DNA of 64,000 nucleotides. It comes from Hortaea werneckii. Taxonomy: Eukaryota > Ascomycota > Dothideomycetes > Mycosphaerellales > Teratosphaeriaceae. Positions within the stretch are counted from its first letter, which is position 1. Every line of letters begins with the position of its first letter. This document shows positions 1 to 10,783 of this stretch, piece by piece. Location of the stretch: NCBI GenBank assembly GCA_037044905.1, contig JBAOKB010000105.1:62001-126000 (forward strand), written 5' to 3'. The position numbers were made by a program, and so were the translations under genes. Under the pieces are notes generated by a model that was not told the DNA's origin, ran no database searches, and saw only the letters and a program-made list of their open reading frames with translations.

Positions 1-37
1 CATAAAGCCGAGTCTCTCAATCGAAGAAAGCAACGCA

Positions 38-948
38 ATGTCTCCAACTATGACCGCATCTCCCTTGCACCCCAAATGGGGCTTGATGAAGGAACGTGGA
101 TTGTTCGGCCGACAAGCAGATACTTACCAGACAGTACGTGCACCTGCTTGACAGACTTTGAGTCGAAGCGCAGAGTTTGCTGAAATGTGACAGTGCGCCT
201 ACAGAGATGGGGATGCGAATAGCCCTTTGACGTGCGACTCTGGAAGTAACTGCGGCTGGTTCACCAACACGCCGTACCTTGCATGTTGCACCACCGACGA
301 CTATGGATCGTTTGGCACCGACTGCCAGCCAGTCACTACATGCTTAGGCTACTGGTCAAACAGTCTGTCGTCGACGGAAAGTTATGCTGTGACAAGCGAT
401 AACAGCTACTTATGGTAAGTGAGACCCGCCGCCTGCTCTTGGATTTATGGGTTGACGTGCCTTTTAGCCCATCGGCACTTCCAGTATGCGGCACGGCCTA
501 CGTCTACGGCACAGACTACGATGATACCGAGACATATTCTTACTACGTATGCGACACAGCCAGTTTCACTTACGACAATATCTACGGATACGCTCTGACC
601 ACAGGGAGTGCGAGTGCATCCGTAGCCCTAAGCTTGCCGGTAGCAACGAGCATTTCGGTCTATGTGACTCGGACAGTCACAGCGTCGGCAACTTCGGACG
701 CTTTCACATCTATATCCCTCCCGCCTGTCTCAGTATCCATAGCTTCAGGCTCAAGCCAGACCCCATCTTCAGAAGATGATGACAAATCGCAACCGACCGG
801 CGCTATAGTAGGAGGTGTTGTCGGTGGAGTGGCTGCGCTAGCTCTTATCGCTGGATTCATAGCATGGCGAGTTATCAAGAAGAGAAAGGAACGGAAGCCT
901 TCAATACCAGAAATTAGCCAGTACAGCGACTCTAGCCACGCAAGATGA
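38..948 (+). CDS. Cys-rich single-pass membrane protein, 5' end probably incomplete
   Basis: Exons 38-133, 194-414 and 468-948 join in frame through GT-AG introns (gtacgt...acag; gtaagt...ttag). The product has a Cys-rich ectodomain (pairs such as CGW, ACC, DCQ, TCLG), a long Ser/Thr/Val stalk, one membrane segment (IVGGVVGGVAALALIAGF) followed at once by the basic stop-transfer stretch KKRKERK, and a short tail. This is the layout of fungal cell-surface proteins with a SKG6/Mid2-like membrane anchor; the role is unknown. No signal peptide is visible after the ATG at 38 and the frame stays open to position 2, so a signal-peptide exon probably lies left of the window, and the ATG at 38 may be intronic. 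Exons 2 and 3 are secure; the start is not. Confidence 0.6.
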
Positions 949-1079
949 TACCTGATACGATTTTGACCGGTGGTTTTTCAGGAGAGCGAGCGGTGCACGC
1001 CTTACACAAAGATATTCGTATAAGGAGAACGATAGCACCATTAGCCTTAGTGTGTCTTGTTGATAGTAAAAATCTCACA

Positions 1080-3272
1080 TTAGCCACCCAGAATCTCATC
1101 CAACCAGCTCAACCGCACCGCACTCACACCCCGTGCCCAAGCCCTCGTAGTATACACAAACTCATTATACATAACCGCCTCGACCTTCTTCCCCTGCAAC
1201 ACACTACTGGGATGGATACCGACCGTCTGATTGCCGACAAAAGTCTTATAGCTTCCGTCGGGACAGAGCCTAGCGACATTATTCGCGAAGCCGTGGAGGA
1301 AACATCGAAGGATCTTCTCTTCGGCCAATTCATCAGCGGCGGTCGTCCCTTCCCGCTGTGCGGAATCAGGTTGAAGTAGCTTAGCCTGTCGGCATTGAGC
1401 GAGGAGCTGCTTGCGCACGTCCATGACATTCTGCATAGCCCGGTGGGAGATGAGATGATCTTCCGCCCATCTCTTGCGGTCGCTTTTCTCGTCTGCGTAA
1501 GCTTGTACAGCGGCTAGTAGAGTGAGGTGATCGCCTGAGCGTCTCATGAGCTGCTGGCGAGCTAAGGCGGCTTGCTCTCGGACTTCTTCCGTGTCGACGT
1601 TCTGCCAGATGTTCTCGACGCTTAGCGCGGCGACAATGTCAATGACCGAAGCTAAGCAGTCCATCTCCGGCTTGGAGGCTTCGATGATGACTCTGCCCAA
1701 GGAGGGCGTAAGTGGGAGTTTAGCGATTTGTCGTCCAGTATCGCTTATCCTGCCATCTTCTCGCAAAGCACCCAGCTGCAGCAGTTGCAATAGAGCTTTC
1801 TCCATTGACTCCCTGGGAGGTGGAGTAAGGAATGGGAAGCCTAGGACATCATCCACGCCTCTGGCTTTCATGGTCAATAATGCGGAGCTGAGATCGCATC
1901 TCAAGATCTCAGGCTTATCATGATCCTCAAACTGCTTGTACGCAGCTTCGGTGTATAAGCGATGGCACTGTCCAGGGGCTTCTCTTCCTGCTCGGCCTTT
2001 TCGCTGGTCAGCCGAAGACCGTGAGATCTGCTTGACAAGCAATGACTCTAGGCCGAGTCGGTTGCGGAACTGCTTCACTTTCACCATGCCTGTGTCTACG
2101 ACGAATCTGACCCCGGGGACTGTGACCGAAGTCTCGGCAATATTTGTACTTAGTATGACCTTCCTCGTGTTCGGAGGAGCAGGCATGAAAATTCTCTGCT
2201 GTTGGTGTTGAGGCAGGGCGGCGAATAGAGGCAGAACCATGAGCTTGGGATACTCGGAAGTCAGATTGGAAGCGTATTCTTCGACAATCTTTTGGAGCGA
2301 GGTAATGCGGTCCTGGCCAGTCATGAAGACTAGGATGTCGCCCGGCATGGGTTCTTTACAGTGAAGTGCAAAGATGCGGGTCAGGGTCGCTTCTTCGACT
2401 TCTTCGGCGGGGCTATCGAGATACTTTGTCGTGACGGGGTATTGACGGCCCTCAACGTAGACTTGGGAGGGCTTTGCAATATTCGAGGGAGTGACACCTT
2501 GGTGCACTGGCTGGCTCGGCTGATCTCCCTCGTCGGAGCTTTTGCCGTCGATGGGGTTCTCATCGTGATTGCCACTCAAACTCGCCGTATCCGTAGGACT
2601 TGCCGGTGTTGAAAAGAATTTCGTCAGTGTCTCGACATCGGCGGTGGCACTCATTACCACCACTTTCAGCGTCCCTTTCCTTTTTCCCTGAATCAATTGC
2701 CGTAGAAAGCCCAAAAGCAGGTCAACATTGACACTTCTCTCGTGAACTTCATCTACCACAACACAGCTATACTGCTTCAAAGTGGCATCCCTTAGCATTT
2801 CCTGCAGCAGCATACCTTCGGTAAGATACTTGATCTTGGTTCCTTGACTGGTATTGTCGTCGAATCGCACGCTATATCCGACTTTACTTGCTGGACTGGA
2901 TGATCCGAGAGGCGAACCCATTTCTTCAGCCACACGCCTGGCCAAGCTGATGGCCGCCACTCGACGTGGCTGGGTGACGGCTATTTTGCCTGAACAACAC
3001 CATGGCTGATCCAGAAGAAACTGAGGTACCTGGGTAGACTTTCCTGAACCGGTTTCACCAGAGAGCACGAGAACGCCTTGTTTCTTGAGAGCCGCCTGGA
3101 TTTCCGATTGCTTGGCCCAGATGGGAAGTTGTTTTCTCGTCTCGAGCAATTTCATACGCTTCGCTTGCAGTGGGGATTGCTGCGGCTTATCGGTGCCACG
3201 CTTTCGTTTGACCCCATTGGCAGCATTCTGGCCCTTCTGTTGAGGCTGACCCATCTTCTGCGCCGGTGACAT
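1080..3272 (-). CDS. DHR2: DEAH-family RNA helicase, DHR2/DHX33 type
   Basis: Single-exon 730-aa protein. Helicase motifs in order: P-loop GETGSGKST at 72-80, motif Ia TQPRR near 100-104, motif II DEVH at 174-177 (V where most DEAH proteins have A), SATAD, motif V with STNIAETS, and motif VI QRKGRAGR, followed by the HA2/OB-fold region. The N-terminus is short and basic (nuclear/nucleolar type). The length is close to yeast Dhr2 (735 aa), a nucleolar helicase of 18S rRNA/40S maturation; human DHX33 is the counterpart. A 271-bp intergenic region separates it from the divergent WLM protease gene. Family assignment is firm; Dhr2 rather than another DEAH paralogue rests on length, the short N-terminus and motif II. 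Confidence 0.9.
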   Translation of the reverse strand: MSPAQKMGQPQQKGQNAANGVKRKRGTDKPQQSPLQAKRMKLLETRKQLPIWAKQSEIQAALKKQGVLVLSGETGSGKSTQVPQFLLDQPWCCSGKIAVTQPRRVAAISLARRVAEEMGSPLGSSSPASKVGYSVRFDDNTSQGTKIKYLTEGMLLQEMLRDATLKQYSCVVVDEVHERSVNVDLLLGFLRQLIQGKRKGTLKVVVMSATADVETLTKFFSTPASPTDTASLSGNHDENPIDGKSSDEGDQPSQPVHQGVTPSNIAKPSQVYVEGRQYPVTTKYLDSPAEEVEEATLTRIFALHCKEPMPGDILVFMTGQDRITSLQKIVEEYASNLTSEYPKLMVLPLFAALPQHQQQRIFMPAPPNTRKVILSTNIAETSVTVPGVRFVVDTGMVKVKQFRNRLGLESLLVKQISRSSADQRKGRAGREAPGQCHRLYTEAAYKQFEDHDKPEILRCDLSSALLTMKARGVDDVLGFPFLTPPPRESMEKALLQLLQLGALREDGRISDTGRQIAKLPLTPSLGRVIIEASKPEMDCLASVIDIVAALSVENIWQNVDTEEVREQAALARQQLMRRSGDHLTLLAAVQAYADEKSDRKRWAEDHLISHRAMQNVMDVRKQLLAQCRQAKLLQPDSAQREGTTAADELAEEKILRCFLHGFANNVARLCPDGSYKTFVGNQTVGIHPSSVLQGKKVEAVMYNEFVYTTRAWARGVSAVRLSWLDEILGG

Positions 3273-3543
3273 GCTGCTTGGAAAAAGGGTGTTCCTAAAT
3301 TGCGATTAGACGTCGGGGTGGCACTGAAGTGAATTTTAGCAGATGCACCCCAGATTTTCCGTACCGCTAGGCAATTTAAGCTTATCTCGTGGCGCGTTCC
3401 TAGCGTGCTCTAGCGTCTCCATTCATGACGATTGGAGGCCGACATCTCATTTCTGTCGCCTAACTGTTCTTTGCCCCCATCGACAATGATATAACAACTC
3501 CGCTGCTCCTTTCGAGCGAGATTCTCGATCCACGACAGGCGAG
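3273..3543. promoter_or_regulatory. Shared divergent promoter region, DHR2 / WLM protease
   Basis: The only sequence between two divergent start codons, so it must hold both 5' UTRs and promoters. I see no strong TATA box. Confidence 0.5.
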
Positions 3544-5223
3544 ATGCCGTTGGGCTTCCAGCGGCTCAACGAACGCACCCAGCGGCCCAATGCTAACATC
3601 AACTTCATCAAACCGCTGGAAAGCCCCGACAAGGAAGTCGCGCAAGACTTCCTCGAACGCATTGCAGCACAATGTCACCCCATTATGAAGGAGCACTACC
3701 TCTCCGTCATGTCGCTGGAAGAGTACCCTCCCAACCCGGAATTCCTCGGCCGCAACTTCAACGCCGGCGAGGTCATCCAGTTGGTCCTCAAGGATAGAAG
3801 CGGGAGATGGCTGAGCTTCAAGTTTGTGCAGATGGTTATGATGCACGAATTGGCACACTGCAAGCAAATGAACCACTCTAGATTCTTCTGGGACGTGAGG
3901 AATGGGTATGCGAAGCAAATGGAAGAGCTGTGGGCGAAGAGGTACACCGGCGAGGGTATGTGGGGAAGAGGGAAAAACCTGGCGACGGGTGCTTTTGTGC
4001 ACGAGACTATGCCGGACAACGCGCAAATACCTGAGCATCTATGCGGCGGAACATACAGACGCGCAAGAGGCAGAAAGAGGAAGCGTGGCCAAGGTCAGGA
4101 TACTGCTGGCAAGGAAAAGCTGAGCTATGCAGAAAGACAGCAGAGGCGGATAGCGCGGAAGTTTGGGAAGCATGGCGAGGGCAGTGCTTTGGGTGATGAT
4201 GAGCTGGTTCGTGGTGCTCTGGAGACAAAGTCTGGTGGCAAGCGGCAAGCTGGAAAACCACGAGTGGCAAACAGCAAGCGAGGCAGAGAACTACGTGCTA
4301 ACGCCGCACTTGCCCGGTTCGAATCGAGCGCCAAGAAGAATGTAAAGCAAGAGACCACAAAAGGCACTCCCGAGCTTGAGGATGATGGAGGAAGCGAGAC
4401 GGACTCTGATTACTGGTCTAGCGATGGCGATATTGATTCGCCCGCGGCGGGGGATGCCAGGAAGCAGAAGAATAATATCAAAGACGGCGATGGTAAAGAT
4501 TTGGTCAAAGTCTGCGGGGACGAAGGTGAAGACGATGCAAGTCGAAACGCTGAGATGGATGAACTACGCATGCTGAGTGGCAAGCCACAAGACGTCAAAA
4601 TCAAAGAGGAACCTACCGACTTTGCAGGCGTGATCTGGCCGAAAGGTGGAGACGAATCTGAGACGGAGAGCGAGCCAGACGGTGAGACCGCAAGGCGAAA
4701 GCAAAAGGATAAAGAGGTCGCAAGCAAATTGGACTCCAACGACGTCAGTGCCGAACGAGCTCAGAATCTCACAAACGGATCCAGTGATGGGAAGAACAAT
4801 GCCGCCTCTTCTAACCCGCCAAGCGGTACATCACCACCTGGTGCACTAGAGCTGTCAGCAGCGACCTCCGACCCAGCGCGGCTCCCACCATCCACAACCG
4901 CCGTGCCACCCTCACCCGAACCTACCTCCAAAGTCCTCTCCTGCCCAATCTGTTCCTTAGAAAACGAGCCAAGCAATCCAACCTGCATCGCCTGCGCCCA
5001 CGTACTCAAAGCCAACCTGATAAAGAACACCTGGCGCTGCAGCTCGGAAACGTGCAAAGGGACGGAATACGTCAACGCGGGTGACGTAGGACGGTGTGGT
5101 GTATGCGGTGCTAGCAAACCACCACCACCACCTCCTCCTGCTACTAAGAGGAGTTCTTCAAGGGATCAGAGGAAGGCGGTTGGGATGGGGGTGATGGATG
5201 TGGATACGCTACGGTGGGATTGA
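3544..5223 (+). CDS. WLM-domain (Wss1-like) metalloprotease with C-terminal RanBP2-type zinc fingers
   Basis: Single-exon 559-aa protein. Residues 1-150 match the WLM domain, with the zincin motif HELAH at 101-105 and a third histidine at 111 (HExxHxxxxxH). A basic, then strongly acidic, low-complexity middle (about 150-440) contains many Ser/Asp/Glu runs and VIW flanked by acids, a possible SUMO-interacting motif. The C-terminus has a C-x2-C-x10-C-x2-C RanBP2-type finger starting near residue 467 and a second Cys cluster (WRCSSETC...RCGVCG), then a polyproline run. Wss1/Spartan proteases cut DNA-protein crosslinks; the two fingers suggest binding of ubiquitin-like modifiers or nucleic acid (inference). 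Yeast Wss1 is about half this length, the difference being the disordered linker. Confidence 0.87.
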   Translation: MPLGFQRLNERTQRPNANINFIKPLESPDKEVAQDFLERIAAQCHPIMKEHYLSVMSLEEYPPNPEFLGRNFNAGEVIQLVLKDRSGRWLSFKFVQMVMMHELAHCKQMNHSRFFWDVRNGYAKQMEELWAKRYTGEGMWGRGKNLATGAFVHETMPDNAQIPEHLCGGTYRRARGRKRKRGQGQDTAGKEKLSYAERQQRRIARKFGKHGEGSALGDDELVRGALETKSGGKRQAGKPRVANSKRGRELRANAALARFESSAKKNVKQETTKGTPELEDDGGSETDSDYWSSDGDIDSPAAGDARKQKNNIKDGDGKDLVKVCGDEGEDDASRNAEMDELRMLSGKPQDVKIKEEPTDFAGVIWPKGGDESETESEPDGETARRKQKDKEVASKLDSNDVSAERAQNLTNGSSDGKNNAASSNPPSGTSPPGALELSAATSDPARLPPSTTAVPPSPEPTSKVLSCPICSLENEPSNPTCIACAHVLKANLIKNTWRCSSETCKGTEYVNAGDVGRCGVCGASKPPPPPPPATKRSSSRDQRKAVGMGVMDVDTLRWD

Positions 5224-7124
5224 GGTGGCTTGTTGAAAATGGGCCAGCGCGGTTAAGAAGGGTCGTCTCCGGAAACGTCTATTCGTTTTAAGATGTCGAG
5301 GGTCGGTGGAAGGAGGACACGGTAATGTTTTCATGATATTGAGATACCCTAGCGTATGTATTGATTTCTAAGTATGAACGCCTACGATGAGAGGAACTTC
5401 AATTGTTGTACTTGGCCAGGTCTCATGCTTGACTTCTTTTAATTCTTTCAGTATTTTTTTTACCGCTTCCCCTGTTTTCTCTTTCGCCATCAACGGGAGC
5501 AGGGTCATTGTATTGAGGTCATGTTCTTCTTGTAGAACAAAGTGTCCCCCTTGCCTTCACAACCCTAAAACTCGAAGCTTAACCCTAAGAGCAATATCAG
5601 AGCTCGTCTTGATATTTTGGTTCACGATTCTCACTTGAATGCCGTGAAAAGTGTGCAATCCATGATATTTCTATAATCAATTTTCTAACGTCAATGGGCC
5701 GATGCGGTTGCAAAGTTAACAGGGAGAAAGAAGGAAGACGCGTGCACCTGAGCAAAATCCACCGACTGCGGTCAATCTTCTCTTGCAAGCGGATTTAACT
5801 CTTCATCGGTACAAGGAAAGCAGATTGAAAGCGTCAAAAATAATTACCGCCCATATTTCACAAATGTCTTGTAAGAAAAGGGAGAGGGGAAAGAGGAAAC
5901 GTGGGGATGTTGAATCCGGACAATCCAGCCTTCACAACTAATTCAAACACAGAACTCTCCTCTCGGGAGTATTGACAGCGCACTGGAATCCATCAAAGGA
6001 AAACACAAGATGGACTACTACGAACAAGAACTGTCCTCCGTTGACCTTCTCCAACAACAATATGCCAATAAGGTCATACCTAGGTAGCCCCTTCCTCCAA
6101 TCTTCAGACATTTTCTCCGGCGGGATTGAAACCATCCCCACCTTATCCGTTCATTCGACAAGGACCCAAAGCAAACACCCGTCCACGTCAAACATGCTAC
6201 CACTTCTCCTCGCAGAAAAGCATCCGGTTGCAATGGTGGACCATTGCAAAGACTGGGGTTATTGTTCAATTTAAGCCAAGTCCACATTGCGATTCGCAAG
6301 CAGAAGAGAAGGACAAGCGGTGAGAATCACAAGTTCGAAGCGAGAGCAGTGAGGTTGTGTGAAGTGTATTGTGTTTACTCTATCTACTCAGAACAAAAAG
6401 AAATCTACACTGCGTTTACTTACTTCCCACGGTCGACAGCGCAAGCGTAGCATCCGCCGCGCACCGTCCCAGAGCCCTTGATACTCAGGACCAGCAAGGG
6501 TGTTTGACGAAACACCTCCTAATCCTACGAGCCTCGTGGCCGACAACCATTCGTTAGAGGTGACTAGCTCATGAGATATGAGAAGAAATGTCACCACCTC
6601 TTCATGCACGGATACCGACCGAGGAAGACAGTATCAATGTTTGGTAATGAGATGGCAGCAGCCACGAGGGCTACTTGATCTTGGCACGAAAAAGATAATC
6701 CTTCAGTCAACCTTGCATGGAGAAAAGCGAGGTGCTGTACACACATATGCCGTAGAACAGACAGGGTAAGAGAAGAAGAAAAGAAAAGGTCGTCAATATG
6801 CACATGATCAGTGCAGCTGCCCCGGAGAGCATATGAGACGGGAAAAAGCGCGAAGAAGTCTCGAACGGAGAGCCGTTGGACGTCAGCTTGGCGAAGGAGA
6901 GCTTTTTTGGCAAGTGTTCTTTTTGTTCATGGGGTTTCTTGCAGCAATACTATGTCCTCATATGCGCTGTGAAATCTTCTTGCTGGAAAAACGGTCTCGT
7001 CATTCGGGAGTTGGAAGGCAGCAAAAAGCACAAGCGGGTTTCCTTTAACGCCGTCTCCGATGCCATTGATCGTCGTTCGCGCGCTGTGAGAAAAGCAGGG
7101 GCGGTTCGTCATAGTATCCGCAGT
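5224..7124. other. 1.9-kb intergenic region, no supported gene
   Basis: Lies between the 3' ends of the WLM gene and eL29. It holds only short overlapping ORFs of at most 138 codons without recognisable domains. T-rich runs near 5440-5480 and A/G-rich runs near 5870-5900 and 6765-6790 look like UTR or spacer DNA. I found no tRNA or 5S rRNA. Confidence 0.5.
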
Positions 7125-7564
7125 TTACACCGCATCGCGCTTGCCCTCCTTGGCCTCCTTCTGCATAGGTTGTTAGTTATCCGATTTCCTACTTTGCATC
7201 TGTATATATTCGGCGGCAACGTACCAGAGCCCTCATGGTGCCGTGCAGCGCATGTCTGTGGTTTCTCCGGAACTTGGGGTCGGTACCCTTGAGCGAAGGG
7301 TATCTGTGCGTCTGAGGCTTCTTGATACTGTGCGAGGAGCAGTGTCAGCCGCGATTACAGAATACCAAGTCTATCGCATTCTCAAGCCATCTCTGCGTCG
7401 CAAGTCATATCGTATATTCGTGGAGCGAAGGGGTGGGGGATCGCGCGTACCCGTTCTTGTGGTTCTTCTTAGCCTGGTTGTGCTGGGACGAGTTCTTTGA
7501 CTCTGCGGAAAGCGTCAGCGCATTTGCCGCAGATTACAGAGTGCTTGCAACACGTACTGGCCAT
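7125..7564 (-). CDS. RPL29: 60S ribosomal protein eL29, four exons
   Basis: Exons on the minus strand: 7558-7564 (ATG GCC A, only 7 nt), 7451-7502, 7225-7327 and 7125-7160; together 198 nt, 65 aa. Phases agree at all three introns, with donors gtacgt, gtacgc, gtacgt and acceptors cgcag, cacag, tgcag. The protein starts MAKSKNSSQHNQ and contains NHKNGIKKPQTHRYPSLKG and FRRNHRHALHGTM, the highly conserved eL29 sequence, and ends KEGKRDAV. eL29 is a small, very basic protein on the surface of the large subunit. The longest exon is 103 nt, so ORF scanning alone misses the gene. Assignment is near certain from sequence and length (fungal eL29 is about 65 aa). Confidence 0.95.
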
Positions 7565-8166
7565 GGCGCCGGTTGTTAGTTGTCAAATGGGCTGATAGTT
7601 GTGAAGATGGCTACCGTCCTCAGTTTCAGACGTTCGCCCTCCGCGATTTGCAGTGGGCGGGAACCACCGGGCTTACCCGTGCGCCAAGACTGACGTCGAT
7701 GTTTTTGCCTCAGGCTGCAGTTACGCCCTCCCGCCCGGCCCCGACCAGCAGCGCTGGACGACCTTGGATATGCACTTGATGATGTGCACATTGGCCACAG
7801 TAGACTCGAATTATTGAATGGGAACCTGCACATGTCCACTATGAAAATGGACCGTCTATCGGAAACGATAGACAAGGATGCTTCCGATCAAACATTTCCA
7901 GAACTGCAGAAGAACACATAACAGAAACGCAGGGGAGTCAAGACATTTGAAAGAACACACGCTTATACTCGTAACAAAAAACATGTACAGGCCCCGACTA
8001 GGAACCCCAACCAGCGCCTGGGATCAAAAAAGAGTCACAACATATGCACAATAAATGCCATTCACCTTTCCCCTTCTTCCTCCCACTCTCAACGTCCTCC
8101 GCTGCCAGTAATACATCACTTCCCTTCCCCCCAATCACCATCTAATAACCATTTCCTTCTACCTTC
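7565..8166. other. Intergenic: eL29 promoter side and aconitase 3' flank
   Basis: Upstream region of eL29 (minus strand) and downstream region of aconitase. Pyrimidine-rich near 8060-8160. No gene supported. Confidence 0.5.
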
Positions 8167-10783
8167 TTAAGCCATCTTGGCCATGGTGTTGAGGGCAGAG
8201 CCGTTCTTGAACCACTCAATCTGGCTCTCGTTGAAGGTGTGGTTAAGCTTGACATCGTAGGCAGAGCCGTTGGCCGGGTGCACCTTGAGGGTGACCGGCT
8301 TGCCGACGGCGAGCTCAGTGCACATGACGTCGACCTTGTCGTCAGGCTGGATCTTGTCGTAGTCAGCCGGGTTGTCGAAAGTGAGCGGCAGCATACCCTG
8401 CTTCTTCAGGTTGGTCTCGTGGATACGGGCGAAGGAGCGGGTGATGATGGCCAGACCACCAAGGTGACGGGGCTCCAGAGCAGCGTGCTCACGGGAAGAG
8501 CCCTCCCCGTAGTTCCAGTCACCGATGACGACCCACTGGATGCCCTTGCGCTTGTAGTCACGGGCAGTGTTGGGCACAGCGTCGAATTCGCCGGTGGTGA
8601 AGTTCTTGACCTTGTTGGCCTCGCCGTTGGCAGAGTTGATGGCACCGATCAGCATGTTGTTGGAGATGTTGTCCAAGTGGCCACGGTACTTCAACCACGG
8701 GCCGGCCATGGAGATGTGGTCAGTGGTGGTCTTGCCCTGGGCCTTGATCAGGATAGGAAGGTCAGTGGCGTCCTTGCCGTCCCATGGGGTGAACGGCTCG
8801 AGGATCTGGAGACGGTCGGAGGTTGGGCTGACGGCAACCTGGACGCTAGAGCGGTCCTGAGGAGGAGCCTGGTAGGTGTCACGGCCTGGGTCGTAGCCCT
8901 GGGCCGGGAGACCCTCACCAGTAGGGGCCTTGAGCTTGAACTCCTTGCCGTCCTTGTCCTTGAGGGAGTCGGTCAGAGGGTTGAAGTTGAGGCTGCCAGC
9001 AAGAGTCATGGCAACGACGAGGTCCGGAGAGGTGACGAAAGAGTGGGTGGCCGGGTTGGCGTCGTTGCGGCCAGTGAAGTTACGGTTGTAGGAGGAGATG
9101 ATCGAGTTCGGCTCGCCCTTCTTGACGTCACGGCGATCCCATTGACCTTAAACGTGTCAGCAGAGCATTTCCTGAATTGAGTTTCCCAAGTTGTGCTCAC
9201 CAATGCAAGGACCGCAAGCGTTGGCAAGGACCATACCACCGAAGTCCTCGAGGGTCTTCAGCTGGCCGTCTCTCTCGATCGTAGCCTTGGTTAAAGGGTT
9301 AGCAAATCTATGGTGGTTCAGAACGTTGGGAAAAGCTCACCCTAATCTGCTCAGAGCCAGGAGTGACAGTGAACACACTCTTGGCCTTGATGCCGTGGTC
9401 GAGAGCGTCCTGGGCAATCGAAGCAGCCCTGCTCATGTCCTCGTAAGAGGAGTTAGTGCAGGAGCCAATCAGACCGACCTTCAGCTCCTCCGGCCACTTG
9501 TTGGCCTTGACAGCCTCCTTGAACTGCGAAATCGGGGTGGCAAGGTCTGGCGTGAAAGGACCGTTGATGTGGGGCTCGAGCTCAGACAGGTTGATCTCGA
9601 TCAGCTCGTCGTATGGCGCACCCTCGTCCTCGTGCAGCTCGGCAGCGTAAGAACGAGCGAAGTCACCGATTTCCTTGCGCTTGGTGGCGGCCAAGTACTT
9701 GTGCATCGAGTCGTTGAATGGGAAGAGTGAGGTGGTTGCACCAATCTCAGCACCCATGTTGCAAATGGTACCCATACCAGTGCAGCTCAGGCTGTTGACA
9801 CCAGGGCCGTGGTATTCCTGTATATGAAGTCAGCCAAATTCTCGCTCGTGTCAATATTTTTCTCGCAACTTACAATGATAGCACCAGTACCACCCTTGAC
9901 GGTGAGGATGCCAGCGACCTTCAGGATAATATCCTTAGGGGATGTCCATCCGCTCATCTCACCAGTGAGCTTAACACCAATGATCTTCGGGGCCTTGACC
10001 TCCCATGGCAGGTTGGCCATGACATCGACGGCATCAGCGCCACCAACACCGACGGCGCACATACCCAGACCACCGGCGTTAGGAGTGTGCGAGTCGGTAC
10101 CAATCATGAGACCACCAGGGAAAGCGTAGTTCTCCAGGACAATCTGGTGAATGATACCACTGCCCGGCTTCCAGAAACCAATGTCGTACTTGGCGCAAGA
10201 GGTGCTCAGGAAATCGTAGACTTCCTTGTTGATCTGCTGTGCGCGCTCGAGATCCTTCTCGCCACCGATCTGGGCCTCGATCAAGTGATCGCAGTGGACG
10301 GTGGTCGGGGTGGCAACCTTGTCCATGCCAGCGCTCATGAACTGCAGGATGGCCATCTGAGCGGTGGCATCCTGGCAAGCAACACGGTCTGGCCTCAGCT
10401 TGAGATAGCTCTTTCCGCGCTCAATGTCCTGGCCGTGCGGGTCGTCAAGGTGGGAGTAAAGAATCTTCTCGGCGTAGGTGAGGGGACGGTTCAGTCTTTG
10501 CCTCACGATGCTGAGGTTCTCGTTCATCTTGGCGTAGTTGATGAAGCTAGCATGCCATATCAGCCTCCTGTTCGCAGTCGTGCGCGGGATTTTCTTCCGG
10601 GATCTACTTACTGGCCCTTCTCCCAGTTGGTCATCTCGACCTTCTTGGTAAGAGGCTCGGCAGGCGTAGCGAAGGTCCTGCGACCCAGCATGCGCGGCTG
10701 CAAGTTTTCGCGTTAGCATTGCGATGCGTTCGAAGGTGGACAAGGAAGCCTACCATCTGCCGCGTCGCTGCCCTAGACAGCAT
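8167..10783 (-). CDS. ACO1: Aconitate hydratase, mitochondrial
   Basis: Six exons (5' to 3' on the minus strand): 10754-10783, 10612-10697, 9874-10546, 9341-9817, 9201-9285, 8167-9146. They total 2,331 nt, 776 aa, the usual length, and all splice sites are GT-AG with consistent phase. The enzyme interconverts citrate and isocitrate in the TCA cycle. The [4Fe-4S] ligands are Cys383 (in GSCTNS) and Cys446/Cys449 (in CGPC); the substrate loop GTDSHTPNAGGLG and the swivel-domain motif GDWNYGEGSSREH are intact. The N-terminus MLSRAATRQMPRMLGRRTFA, Arg-rich and free of acidic residues, is a typical mitochondrial presequence. Fungal Aco1 can also act in mtDNA maintenance, but nothing here tests that. 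Confidence 0.97.

Noticed and set aside
5972..6274. 100-codon + strand ORF in the eL29/WLM gap
   Set aside because: No domain, no coding-like conservation cue, overlapped by equally long ORFs on the other strand.
8239..9180. 313-codon + strand ORF opposite aconitase
   Set aside because: A shadow of the strongly codon-biased aconitase gene; the Val/Gly/Leu-rich product has no domain.
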